Shown piece after piece: positions 9,078 through 16,962 of a stretch of 64,000 bases of DNA; within the stretch, counting starts at the first letter, position 1, and every line of letters starts with the position of its first letter. Location: positions 90,819 to 154,818 of the forward strand of contig CAMEER010000001.1 in assembly GCA_945915065.1 (NCBI GenBank). The letters run 5' to 3'. The notes under the pieces were generated by a model. It worked only from the letters and a program-made list of their open reading frames with translations, was not told the DNA's origin and ran no database searches. A program made the position numbers and the translations under genes. This DNA comes from an uncultured Clostridia bacterium (GTDB lineage Bacteria; Bacillota; Clostridia; Oscillospirales; Oscillospiraceae).

Positions 9078-9701
9078 ATGGAGATGCAAAACAACAAGGA
9101 AGAAGTGCCGTTTTCCCACTATCTGGCACTTTTTGAGAAGCTTGATTCCCACGAGGCGGCACAGCGCTGCGGCGTTCCCTTTGCCGACGGCTGCTTTACG
9201 GTGCGCCTGCTGGACACGGAGTACCGCATCGCATGGCCAGACTACGCCATTACGGCAGACCGGGAGGATGGGTTGGTCATGACCAACCTGCTGTGGCAGA
9301 CCTTTTTGCTGCGGTATCTGCTGGAGGGAAAACAAGCGGCGCTGTCGCTGGGCTACAAGACCTTCCGGGAGATGCCCTGGGGCGAGCTGTATATCATGCC
9401 CTATACGGGGCGATGCCTGAAACGGGCCGCCTTCACCTTCGGCTCCCAGGTGGCCGCCTTCGCCGCCGCCTGTGAGCGGATGGGCGGTGAAAAGCTGCCC
9501 CACGGAGACGCGGGCTATGGCTTTGCGTTTCTGGGGGGCTATCGGATGCAGATCATGATCTATGCCGGGGACGAGGAGTTTCCGCCCTCCAGCCAGATCC
9601 TGTACTCCGACAATTTTGCCTCCGGCTTTTCCGCGGAGGATCGCGTGGTGGCGAGTGATATCCTGATCACCGCCATCCGACAAGAGATGAAAAGGAACTA
9701 A
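9078..9701 (+). CDS. DUF3786 family protein in the acs operon
   Basis: A 207-aa protein resembling DUF3786, a family of unknown function found near corrinoid/acetyl-CoA pathway genes. The ORF track starts it at 8697, but ATG 9078 is preceded by AGGAG at 5 nt and lies just after the RACo stop, so the upstream part is shadow. Visible features are a soluble alpha/beta composition, an FGSQVAAFAAACERMGGEK helix, a GYGFAFL...YRMQIMIYAGDEEFPPS strand region and a C-terminal ASDILITAI helix. It has only three Cys, in no cofactor motif. Position suggests a role in handling or activating corrinoid proteins, but this is inference. Confidence 0.75.
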   Translation: MEMQNNKEEVPFSHYLALFEKLDSHEAAQRCGVPFADGCFTVRLLDTEYRIAWPDYAITADREDGLVMTNLLWQTFLLRYLLEGKQAALSLGYKTFREMPWGELYIMPYTGRCLKRAAFTFGSQVAAFAAACERMGGEKLPHGDAGYGFAFLGGYRMQIMIYAGDEEFPPSSQILYSDNFASGFSAEDRVVASDILITAIRQEMKRN

Positions 9702-9707
9702 GAAAGC

Positions 9708-10649
9708 ATGAGTTTTACCTATCTGAACCTGCAGGGCACGCTGGAGCACATTACGGTGACGTCCGAGGAGATCGACCGTCAGCTGCAGCGGCTGCTGCAG
9801 GCCAACCCCCGTATCGTACCCGTCACAGACCGGGCTGCCGCGCTGGGCGATGAACTGGTGCTGGACTACGCCGGATTTTCCGAGGGTGTCCAGTTCCCCG
9901 GCGGCACCGCCGAAAAGCAGACGCTGACGCTGGGCAGCGGTATGTTCATCCCCGGCTTTGAGGAGCAGCTGGTGGGCGCCAACATCGGCGACGACGTGAC
10001 GGTGACCGTCACCTTCCCCACCGAGTACCATGCCCCGGAGCTGGCGGGCAAGGCGGCGGAGTTCCGCTGTCATGTCCATGAGATCCGCAGCCACACTTCC
10101 TATGAACTGGACGATACCTTCGCCAGAGAGGTGGGGCAGTGCGACACCGTGGAGCAGATGCGTGTCATGGTGGGCAAGGCACTACAGGAGTACTATGATG
10201 AGCGGGCCGAGCAGGAGCTGCGCTGGCAGCTGATGCATCAGGCGGCGGCCACCGTGGAGGAGCAGCCCTCGGAGGAGGAGCTGGACCGCATGGTGGAGGC
10301 CCAGATGGAGACGCTGACGGCACAATTGGCCCAGAAGGGCCTGACGCTGGAGGCCTACTGCCAGTTTACCGGCAGCGACGAGGCCCAACTGCGGCAGGAT
10401 ATGCGGCCCGACGCGCTGGAGGCGTTCCGCACCCAGAAGGCGGTGGAAAAGATCGCGGCGCTGGAGAATCTCTCCGTCAGCGACGAGGAGATGAACGCCG
10501 CGTTTGAGAAGATCTGCGCCGACAACAACATGCGCGCCGAGGATCTCCAGCCCTATTTTGACAACGGCTTTATCACCGTGGTCCAACAGCAGCTGCTGCG
10601 GGAAAAGGCCACGGATCTGGTGCGCCGCGCGGCGCGCATCACACAGTGA
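9708..10649 (+). CDS. Trigger-factor-like peptidyl-prolyl isomerase lacking the ribosome-binding domain
   Basis: A 313-aa protein with an FKBP-type PPIase domain (about 35-130: GDELVLDYAGF, LGSGMFIPGFEEQLVG, VTFPTEYHAPELAGKAA) followed by the helical trigger factor C-domain (about 135-313). Canonical trigger factor is about 430 aa and starts with an N-domain bearing a GFRxGxxP ribosome-docking loop; here only some 40 residues precede the PPIase domain and no such loop is seen. It begins 6 nt after the DUF3786 stop inside the acs operon. It may be a dedicated folding helper for Wood-Ljungdahl enzymes. A housekeeping tig is expected elsewhere. Confidence 0.85.
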   Translation: MSFTYLNLQGTLEHITVTSEEIDRQLQRLLQANPRIVPVTDRAAALGDELVLDYAGFSEGVQFPGGTAEKQTLTLGSGMFIPGFEEQLVGANIGDDVTVTVTFPTEYHAPELAGKAAEFRCHVHEIRSHTSYELDDTFAREVGQCDTVEQMRVMVGKALQEYYDERAEQELRWQLMHQAAATVEEQPSEEELDRMVEAQMETLTAQLAQKGLTLEAYCQFTGSDEAQLRQDMRPDALEAFRTQKAVEKIAALENLSVSDEEMNAAFEKICADNNMRAEDLQPYFDNGFITVVQQQLLREKATDLVRRAARITQ

Positions 10650-10724
10650 CCACTGGCGCACCGGGCGCCGCAGGATATATCATTATTTCAGGGACGACCT
10701 GAGGATAACAAGGAGGATAACCCC

Positions 10725-12533
10725 ATGGCAATCGAATTCAAAGACGGCAAGTATGTAGACGAGACCGGTCACGTTACGCTGGATCCCACCGTTTACAAAG
10801 ACTGGCAGATCGCCGCGGAAGCCGAAAAGACCCTTCCGTCCGTGGAGTATTTCCGCGAGAAGCTGGGCCTGCTTCCCGATGAGATCATCCCCTATGGCAA
10901 GACCCCGAAGATGGACTTCATCAAGATCATGAACCGCCTGAAGGATAAGCCCGACGGCAAGTTTATCGAGGTTACCGCCATTACCCCCACGCCCTTCGGC
11001 GAGGGTAAATCCACGGTTTCTCTGGGCTTGATCGAAGGTCTCGGCAAGCTGGGCCTCAACGTTGGCGGCGCGCTGCGTCAGCCCTCCGGCGGCCCCACCA
11101 TGAACGTGAAGGGTACCGCTGCCGGCGGCGGCAACGCACTGCTCATGCCCATGACCGAGTTCTCCCTGGGTCTGACCGGCGACATCAACGACATTATGAA
11201 CGCCCACAACCTGGCCATGGTGGCCCTGAACGCCCGTATGCAGCACGAGCGCAATAACAGCGACGAATGGCTGGCCAAGAAGGGCCTGAAGCGTCTGGAC
11301 ATCGACCCCAAGCGCGTGGAGATGGGCTGGGTCATGGACTTCTGCGCACAGGGCCTGCGCAACATCATCATCGGCATCGGCGGCCGTCTGGACGGCTTCA
11401 TGATGGAGTCCAAGTTCGGCATCGCTGTGGGCTCCGAGCTGATGGCGATTCTGGCGGTGGCCCGCGACCTGAAGGATCTGCGGGAGCGTATCGGCAAGAT
11501 CGTGGTGGCCTATGACCGCAAGGGCAACCCCGTCACCACCGAGGATCTGGAAGTTGCCGGCGCCATGACCGCATGGATGCGCAACACCATCAACCCCACC
11601 ATGTGCTACACCGTGGAGCATCAGCCTGTGCTGGTCCACGCCGGCCCCTTTGCCAACATCGCCATCGGCCAGTCCTCCGTCATCGCCGACCGTCTGGCCC
11701 TGAAGCTGTTTGACTATCATGTGACCGAGTCCGGCTTCGCCGCCGACATCGGCTTTGAGAAGTTCTGGAACGTCAAGACCCGTCTGTCCGGCCTGACCCC
11801 GAACGTCTCCGTTCTGGTCGCGACCGTCCGCGCGCTCAAGATGCACGGCGGCGGCCCGAAGGTCACCCCGGGCGCTCCCCTGCCCAAGGAATACACCGAG
11901 GAGAACCTCGAGCTTCTGGAAAAGGGCACCTGCAACCTGTTCCACCATGTCAACACCATCAAGAAGTCCGGCATCAACCCGGTCGTCTGCATCAACCGCT
12001 TCTACACCGATACCGACGCGGAGATCGCCCTGCTCAAGAAGCTGTGCCAGGAGCGCGGCATCCGCTGCGCCGAGTCCAACCACTGGCGGTTTGGCGGCGA
12101 AGGCGCCATCGAGTTGGCCAAGGCCGTTGTGGAAGCCTGCGAAGAGCCGGTCAAGGTCAAGTTCCTGTATGATCTCGACATGCCGCTGCGGCAGCGCGTT
12201 GAGCTGATCGCCAAGGAAGTCTACGGCGCCGACGGCGTGGATTGGGCGCCTCTGGCGGTGGAAAAGGCCCAGCGCTTCGAGAGCGATCCCAAGTACGCCG
12301 ACTACTGCACCATGATGGTCAAGACCCATCTGTCCCTGTCTGACGATCCCACCAAGAAGGGCGTGCCCACCGGCTGGCGTCTTGCCATCCGTGATATCCT
12401 GGAGTACGGCGGCGCCAAGTTCCTGTGCCCCATGGCCGGCACCATCTCCATGATGCCCGGCACAGCCGCCGATCCGGCGTATCGCCGTATCGACGTTGAC
12501 ACCGAGACCGGTGAGGTTTCCGGCCTGTTCTGA
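10725..12533 (+). CDS. fhs: Formate--tetrahydrofolate ligase, long form
   Basis: ATP-dependent activation of formate to 10-formyl-THF, entry to the methyl branch. 602 aa, against about 555-560 for common clostridial forms. The P-loop [11 protein letters not shown] is at about residue 86, and [15 protein letters not shown] and [11 protein letters not shown] follow. It has an N-terminal extension of about 25 residues and [14 protein letters not shown] where many Firmicutes read HGGPFANIAHGCNS, so it appears to belong to a distinct long subfamily. AAGGAGG precedes the ATG by 7-8 nt. A terminator stands directly downstream, making it the end of the first transcript segment. Confidence 0.96.
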   Translation: MAIEFKDGKYVDETGHVTLDPTVYKDWQIAAEAEKTLPSVEYFREKLGLLPDEIIPYGKTPKMDFIKIMNRLKDKPDGKFIEVTAITPTPFGEGKSTVSLGLIEGLGKLGLNVGGALRQPSGGPTMNVKGTAAGGGNALLMPMTEFSLGLTGDINDIMNAHNLAMVALNARMQHERNNSDEWLAKKGLKRLDIDPKRVEMGWVMDFCAQGLRNIIIGIGGRLDGFMMESKFGIAVGSELMAILAVARDLKDLRERIGKIVVAYDRKGNPVTTEDLEVAGAMTAWMRNTINPTMCYTVEHQPVLVHAGPFANIAIGQSSVIADRLALKLFDYHVTESGFAADIGFEKFWNVKTRLSGLTPNVSVLVATVRALKMHGGGPKVTPGAPLPKEYTEENLELLEKGTCNLFHHVNTIKKSGINPVVCINRFYTDTDAEIALLKKLCQERGIRCAESNHWRFGGEGAIELAKAVVEACEEPVKVKFLYDLDMPLRQRVELIAKEVYGADGVDWAPLAVEKAQRFESDPKYADYCTMMVKTHLSLSDDPTKKGVPTGWRLAIRDILEYGGAKFLCPMAGTISMMPGTAADPAYRRIDVDTETGEVSGLF

Positions 12534-12560
12534 GAACCGGTACGAAGTCATTTCCCAAAA

Positions 12561-12588
12561 CTCCGGCGGCTGCGCCGCCGGAGTTTTT
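12561..12588 (+). terminator. Rho-independent terminator after fhs
   Basis: CTCCGGCGGC-TGC-GCCGCCGGAG stem of 10 bp followed by TTTTT. Confidence 0.88.
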
Positions 12589-12609
12589 CAACAGAAGGGT
12601 TATTTTGCC

Positions 12610-12939
12610 ATGAAACGAGAGGTTACCATCGACTATTTCGATCCCACCCGCACCCAAGTGGGGCGGCGCGACAGCCTGAATATCCTGTTGATCGCCACCA
12701 ACCGCACCGATGCGCCCCGTGAGACGGAGATCACCTTTTTCGGCGACGACGGCAGACGGCTGCTGCGGCTTTACCGTGAGACGCGGCTGCTGCCGCCCCA
12801 TGAGCACAGCCATCTGTATTTCCGTCTGCCGGAGGGGTGCTTTCAAATGGCGGGGGATGCGGAGGAGCTGCGGCTGTTTGCTGCCGCGGGCGATGTGACC
12901 GGACGGGAGAAGAGCAAGCTGATCTTTCTGACAGACTGA
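12610..12939 (+). CDS. Uncharacterised 109-aa protein between fhs and fchA
   Basis: ORF track start 12496 lies within fhs and the terminator; ATG 12610 follows a GAAGGGT ribosome-site-like stretch and is the sensible start. The product is soluble, cysteine-free and rich in charged residues, with predicted beta-strands (LNILLIATNRT, ETEITFFGDDGRRLL, HSHLYFRLP). No family is recognised. It could be a small beta-sandwich. Its stop is 20 nt upstream of fchA, so it is co-transcribed with the methyl-branch genes. Confidence 0.65.
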   Translation: MKREVTIDYFDPTRTQVGRRDSLNILLIATNRTDAPRETEITFFGDDGRRLLRLYRETRLLPPHEHSHLYFRLPEGCFQMAGDAEELRLFAAAGDVTGREKSKLIFLTD

Positions 12940-12959
12940 TAGATAAAGAGGAGAGAACT

Positions 12960-13580
12960 ATGGATTATACTACCAAGTCCTGCCGTGAATTTGTCACGGT
13001 GCTGGCTTCCAACGAGCCGGCTCCCGGCGGCGGCGGCGCGTCCGCGCTGGTGGCTGCCGTCGGTACGGCGCTGGGCAATATGGTCGGTTCCCTGACCGTG
13101 GGCAAGAAGAAGTACGCCGATGTGGAGGCGGAGATCGTCGCCCTGCAGAAGAAGTGCGACGCATTGCAGACGGAGCTGCTGGATCAGGTGCCTGCTGATG
13201 CCGAGGGGTTTGTGCCGCTGGCCAGAGCCTACGGTATCCCCAAGGACGATCCCGACCGGCCCCGCATCATGGAGGAGGCCACCATCACCGCATGTCAGGT
13301 GCCCATGCACATTATGGAGCTGTGCTGCGAGGCCATCGACGCCATCGCCGTGTTCGCGGAGAAGGGCTCCCGCCTGGCGGTGTCCGATGCCGGCTGCGGC
13401 GCGGTGATCGTGAAAGCGGCCCTGCAGGCGGCGTCTTTGAACGTGTTCATCAACACCAAGACGCTGCAGAACCGGGCGCTGGCCGAGGAGATGAACGCCA
13501 AGTGCCTGGCGATGCTGGACACCTACGGCAAGAAGGCCGACGGTATTTTTGAGACCGTCAAGGCCGGCTTCTTCAAATAA
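12960..13580 (+). CDS. fchA: Methenyl-THF cyclohydrolase (FchA, cyclodeaminase fold)
   Basis: A 206-aa all-helical protein of the formiminotransferase-cyclodeaminase family that interconverts formyl-THF and methenyl-THF. The N-terminus SNEPAPGGGGASALVAAVG is the family signature glycine loop. ATG 12960 follows AGAGGAG at 6 nt, so the ORF-track start at 12837 is a shadow. It sits 14 nt upstream of folD. Because that FolD has lost cyclohydrolase residues, FchA is probably the functional cyclohydrolase. A cyclodeaminase role in histidine or purine breakdown is the alternative but is not supported by neighbours. Confidence 0.9.
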   Translation: MDYTTKSCREFVTVLASNEPAPGGGGASALVAAVGTALGNMVGSLTVGKKKYADVEAEIVALQKKCDALQTELLDQVPADAEGFVPLARAYGIPKDDPDRPRIMEEATITACQVPMHIMELCCEAIDAIAVFAEKGSRLAVSDAGCGAVIVKAALQAASLNVFINTKTLQNRALAEEMNAKCLAMLDTYGKKADGIFETVKAGFFK

Positions 13581-13594
13581 GGGAGGATCATACT

Positions 13595-14473
13595 ATGGCA
13601 AAGCAATTACTGGGCAAAGAAGTGACCGCCGCCATGAACGAGAAGCTGCAGCAGCGTGTGGCGGCGCTGAAGGAAAAGGGCGTGACGCCGAAGCTGGCCA
13701 TCGTCCGCTGCGGTGAGAATCCCTCCGATCTGTCCTATGAAAAGGGCGCCACCTCCCGTGCCGAGCTGATCGGCGTGGACGTGGTGAAGTTCGTGCTGCC
13801 GGAGGATGTGACCAAGGAGGCCCTCATCGACCAGATCGAAGCCATCAACGTCGACGATACCATCCACGGCTGCCTGCTGTTCCGTCCGCTGCCCAAGCAT
13901 CTGAAGGCGGATCAGGACGAGATCTGCAACCATCTGGCCGCCTGCAAGGATGTGGATTCTATGACCGATCTGTCCAATGCCGGTGTGTTCATGGGCAAGA
14001 AGCTGGGCTTCGCCCCCTGCACGCCTCAGGCCTGCATGGAGATTCTGGATTACTACGGCATTGACTGCACCGGCAAGAAGGCCGTTGTCATCGGCCGCTC
14101 TCTGGTGGTGGGCAAGCCCGCCGCCATGATGCTGCTGGGCAAGAACGCCACCGTGACCGTATGCCACACCAAGACCCGTGACGTGCAGGCTGTGGCCCGG
14201 GAGGCGGACATTCTGGTGTCTGCCGCCGGTGTGCTGAAGAGCCTGACCAAGGACTATGTGCGGCCCGGTCAGATCGTCATCGACGTGTCCATGAACTGGG
14301 CTCCTGATAAGGTTACCTCCAAGGGCAAGGGCGGCATGGCGGGCGACGCCGTGTTCAGCGAAGTGGAGCCTGTCGTTGAGGCCATTACCCCGGTGCCCGG
14401 CGGCGTGGGCGCCGTCACCACCTCCGTGCTGATCGGTCATGTGGTGGAGGCCGCCGAGCGCACGCTGGCGTAA
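13595..14473 (+). CDS. folD: Methylene-THF dehydrogenase of FolD family, cyclohydrolase residues lost
   Basis: A 292-aa FolD-family enzyme. The Rossmann motif VVIGRSLVVGKPAAMMLL and the C-terminal TPVPGGVGAVTTSVL are intact, supporting NAD(P)-dependent dehydrogenase activity. In the active site the usual YVxxK (E. coli Tyr50/Lys54) reads Tyr48-Glu-Lys-Gly-Ala52, and the usual VQLPLP glutamine (Gln98) is Phe96 in LLFRPLP. Loss of that Lys and Gln is known to abolish cyclohydrolase activity in homologues, and eukaryotic monofunctional dehydrogenases show similar changes. The Asp in KDVDSM remains. With fchA 14 nt upstream, I infer a dehydrogenase-only enzyme. Confidence 0.93.
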   Translation: MAKQLLGKEVTAAMNEKLQQRVAALKEKGVTPKLAIVRCGENPSDLSYEKGATSRAELIGVDVVKFVLPEDVTKEALIDQIEAINVDDTIHGCLLFRPLPKHLKADQDEICNHLAACKDVDSMTDLSNAGVFMGKKLGFAPCTPQACMEILDYYGIDCTGKKAVVIGRSLVVGKPAAMMLLGKNATVTVCHTKTRDVQAVAREADILVSAAGVLKSLTKDYVRPGQIVIDVSMNWAPDKVTSKGKGGMAGDAVFSEVEPVVEAITPVPGGVGAVTTSVLIGHVVEAAERTLA

Positions 14474-14485
14474 GGAGGGCGGAAC

Positions 14486-15304
14486 ATGAATCTGTTTGCA
14501 CCTGCTGAGATCGCGGCCAACTACGCCGAAGCCGGCGTGAAAAAGAGCAGTATGCCGGTCAGCAAGATGCTGCTGTTGGGGATTCTGGCCGGTATGCTGA
14601 TCGCGTTTCCCTCCTGCGTGACCAATATGGCCAGCTATGGGCTGGACAACAACAGTGTGATCCGGGCTGTCTCCGGCCTGCTGTTTGCCTTCGGCCTGGG
14701 TATGGTGATCCTTATCGGCGCGGAGCTGTTCACCGGCAATACGCTGATCTTCATCAGCGTGCTGGAAAAGAAGGTCCAGGTGACCGCCATGCTGAAGGAC
14801 TGGCTGTTTGTGTACATCGGCAACTTCATCGGCTCTCTGCTGGTGGCGGTGCTGTGCGCCAAATTCGGCTGGCTGTCCGCCAGCGGTAATCTGCTGGCTA
14901 CCTACGCTATGAAAGTGGCGCTGGGCAAGATGACCATGCCCTTCCAGAATGCGTTCTTCATGGGCTTCCTGTGCAACGTACTGGTGACCATCGGCGTGCT
15001 GCTGAGTCTGGGCGCCAAGGATACCATGGGCCGGTTTATCGGCGCGTGGGCGCCGGTGATGTTCTTCGTCACCTGCGGCTTCAACCACTCCATCGCCGAC
15101 ATGACCTACTGCACCATGGGTCTGTTTGCCAAGACGGTGCCTGCCTATGTGGAGACGGCACAGGCGCTGGGCGCGGATCTGAGCGCCCTGACCTGGGGCA
15201 ACTACTTTGTGGGGAATATGCTGCCGGTAACGCTGGGCAACATATTGGGCGGCCTGTTTGTGGGCTTCACCATGTGGTTCGGCTTTTTGCGGAAAGCAAA
15301 GTAA
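14486..15304 (+). CDS. Formate/nitrite transporter family channel (FocA-like)
   Basis: A 272-aa integral membrane protein of the FNT family with about six transmembrane helices. AELFTGN matches the FNT signature and the conserved pore histidine is in CGFNHSIADM. Located 12 nt after folD within the methyl-branch genes, formate import or efflux is the natural substrate, rather than nitrite or hydrosulfide. It ends the transcript segment, with a terminator at 15316-15350. Confidence 0.9.
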   Translation: MNLFAPAEIAANYAEAGVKKSSMPVSKMLLLGILAGMLIAFPSCVTNMASYGLDNNSVIRAVSGLLFAFGLGMVILIGAELFTGNTLIFISVLEKKVQVTAMLKDWLFVYIGNFIGSLLVAVLCAKFGWLSASGNLLATYAMKVALGKMTMPFQNAFFMGFLCNVLVTIGVLLSLGAKDTMGRFIGAWAPVMFFVTCGFNHSIADMTYCTMGLFAKTVPAYVETAQALGADLSALTWGNYFVGNMLPVTLGNILGGLFVGFTMWFGFLRKAK

Positions 15305-15315
15305 AAAATAACCGC

Positions 15316-15350
15316 CATAACCTCCGGCAAAGCCGGAGGTTATGGGTTTT
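15316..15350 (+). terminator. Rho-independent terminator after FNT gene
   Basis: ATAACCTCCGGC-AAA-GCCGGAGGTTAT, 12-bp stem, then GGGTTTTG. Confidence 0.85.
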
Positions 15351-15367
15351 GTAAGGAGGCGTTTGCC

Positions 15368-16066
15368 TTGGACAAAAACGATACGCTGATCCTGTGCTGC
15401 GCCTCGGTGCGCCGCCATCTGGACGCGGCGCAGAAGAAAATGGGGACGGATTTCCCCGTGCGGGAACTGGACTGGGAGAATCACAAGGAGCCCGCGGTGA
15501 TGCATGAGACGCTGCGGCGCACCATGGCGGCGCTGCCGCCGTCTGTGACCACAGTGCTGTCCTGCGTGGGCAGCTGCGGCGGCGTGTGGGAGGGCGTGAC
15601 CCTGCCCTGCCGCACGGTGATGCCCCGGGTGGACGACTGCGTGACCATGCTGCTGCAGACCGGCGATACGCTGCGCCCGGACGCCAAGCAGGAGGGGCAC
15701 ATCTATTTCCGGGACTGTGACCGGGGCGAGCACTCGGTGGCGGCCTTCAAGGATGAGATCTGCCGCCGCTACGGCATGGAGATCGGAACGTCCATCTTCG
15801 GCGGCTTCATGGAGGGGTACCACCATGCCGACATGATCGACACCGGCGTATACGACTGCTATGCCGAGGATTTTGTGGCGGAGATGCAGCGGTGTGCCGA
15901 TCTGATCCGCTGCGATCTGGACTATGTGACCGGCAGCAACCGGGTGCTGGAAAATCTGGTGGCCGGGCGTTGGGAAACGCAGTTTCTGGTGCTGGAAACG
16001 GGACATACTGTGAAAGAAGCGGACTTCTTCCCGGAGGGTGAGCCGGGCCGGAGACTGCTGTACTGA
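15368..16066 (+). CDS. DUF1638 domain protein
   Basis: A 232-aa soluble protein resembling DUF1638, a family often found with corrinoid methyltransferase systems but without assigned chemistry. The start is TTG with AAGGAGG 8 nt upstream; no better ATG exists. Cys residues cluster in conserved-looking patches (LILCCAS, LSCVGSCGGVWEG, RVDDCVTMLL, YFRDCDRG), together with two His in GYHHADMID, which could form a metal or corrinoid-interacting site. It stands between the FNT terminator and the cyclo-ligase fusion, 21 nt upstream of the latter. Function is not assigned. Confidence 0.75.
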   Translation: MDKNDTLILCCASVRRHLDAAQKKMGTDFPVRELDWENHKEPAVMHETLRRTMAALPPSVTTVLSCVGSCGGVWEGVTLPCRTVMPRVDDCVTMLLQTGDTLRPDAKQEGHIYFRDCDRGEHSVAAFKDEICRRYGMEIGTSIFGGFMEGYHHADMIDTGVYDCYAEDFVAEMQRCADLIRCDLDYVTGSNRVLENLVAGRWETQFLVLETGHTVKEADFFPEGEPGRRLLY

Positions 16067-16087
16067 TGGAAACAGGAGGTATTTGCC

Positions 16088-16912
16088 ATGATTATGGACG
16101 GTTGTCAGGGAAAACCCCGCACGCCTACCATCCGGGAGAAGATTTGCCCTGTGTGCGGCAGCACCATCGAGATCTTCTCCACCGATACGGCGGTGGCCTG
16201 TGAGCATTGCGGCTTTGTGGCCTACAACGACGCCCTCAGCTGCGTACAATGGTGCCAGTATGCCCGGAAATGCGTGGGCGACGACATGTATGAGAAGATG
16301 ATGGAGATCGCCCGGCGCCAGAAGGCGGAAAAAGAGAAACGGGAAATGACCGTGACCGAGAAAAAGCGTGCTCTGCGGCAGAAACTGCGCACCATGGAAC
16401 GGATGCTGCCCCAGGCCTACCGGGACGAAAGCGCCGCGGCCATCTGCCGTCAGGTCATGGGTCTGCCGGAGTTTGAGGCGGCGCAGGTGGTATTCGCCTT
16501 CGTGGGCACGGAGCGGGAGATCGACACCACGGCGCTGCTGCGCCATGTGCTGCAAAGCGGAAAAACGTTGTGCCTGCCCCGGTGCGGTGCGGGATATACC
16601 ATGGATCTGTGCCGGGTGGACACGCTGGAGCAGCTGGCGCCGGGGACTTACGGGATCCTGGAGCCGGTGGAGAATTGCCCCCCGCTGGAGGCGGAGGACA
16701 TCGATTTTGTGGCGGCGCCGTGCCTCTCCTGCGACCGGCAGGGCAACCGGCTGGGACAGGGAGGCGGTTACTACGACCGGTTCTTTGCCCGCTATCACGG
16801 AAACGCGGCATTGCTGTGCCGGGAAAAGCTGCTGTCGGAGGAGATCCCTGTGGAGCCCCACGACAAGCGGTTTGAGCTGATCGTGACGGAAAACGCTGTG
16901 TACCGCATATAA
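16088..16912 (+). CDS. Zinc-ribbon domain fused to 5-formyltetrahydrofolate cyclo-ligase
   Basis: A 274-aa protein. Residues 1 to about 62 hold a Cys-rich module (CPVCGS...CEHCGF...SCVQWCQYARKCVG) that looks like a zinc ribbon extended by three or more Cys. A charged helix covers about 65-85. From Met87 the sequence is a typical 5-formyl-THF cyclo-ligase: KKRALRQKLR start, and GQGGGYYDRF ATP/substrate loop near residue 220. The enzyme rescues 5-formyl-THF back to methenyl-THF. Internal ATG 16346 has only a weak ribosome site, so I keep the fused start. Its place at the end of the Wood-Ljungdahl cluster fits folate repair. Confidence 0.88.
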   Translation: MIMDGCQGKPRTPTIREKICPVCGSTIEIFSTDTAVACEHCGFVAYNDALSCVQWCQYARKCVGDDMYEKMMEIARRQKAEKEKREMTVTEKKRALRQKLRTMERMLPQAYRDESAAAICRQVMGLPEFEAAQVVFAFVGTEREIDTTALLRHVLQSGKTLCLPRCGAGYTMDLCRVDTLEQLAPGTYGILEPVENCPPLEAEDIDFVAAPCLSCDRQGNRLGQGGGYYDRFFARYHGNAALLCREKLLSEEIPVEPHDKRFELIVTENAVYRI

Positions 16913-16954
16913 AAAACACCGCTGTGCAGCTCAGCAGGCACAGCGGTGTTTTTT
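16911..16954. terminator. Bidirectional terminator between cyclo-ligase and prfB
   Basis: AAAAAACACCGCTGTGC and GCACAGCGGTGTTTTTT flank a 10-nt loop, serving the converging genes on both strands. Confidence 0.88.
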
Positions 16955-16962
16955 ATGGAAAA

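Noticed and set aside
13607-16861. 1084-aa minus-strand ORF
   Set aside because: Exact antisense of folD, FNT, DUF1638 and cyclo-ligase genes; His/Gln-rich composition is the usual high-GC shadow.
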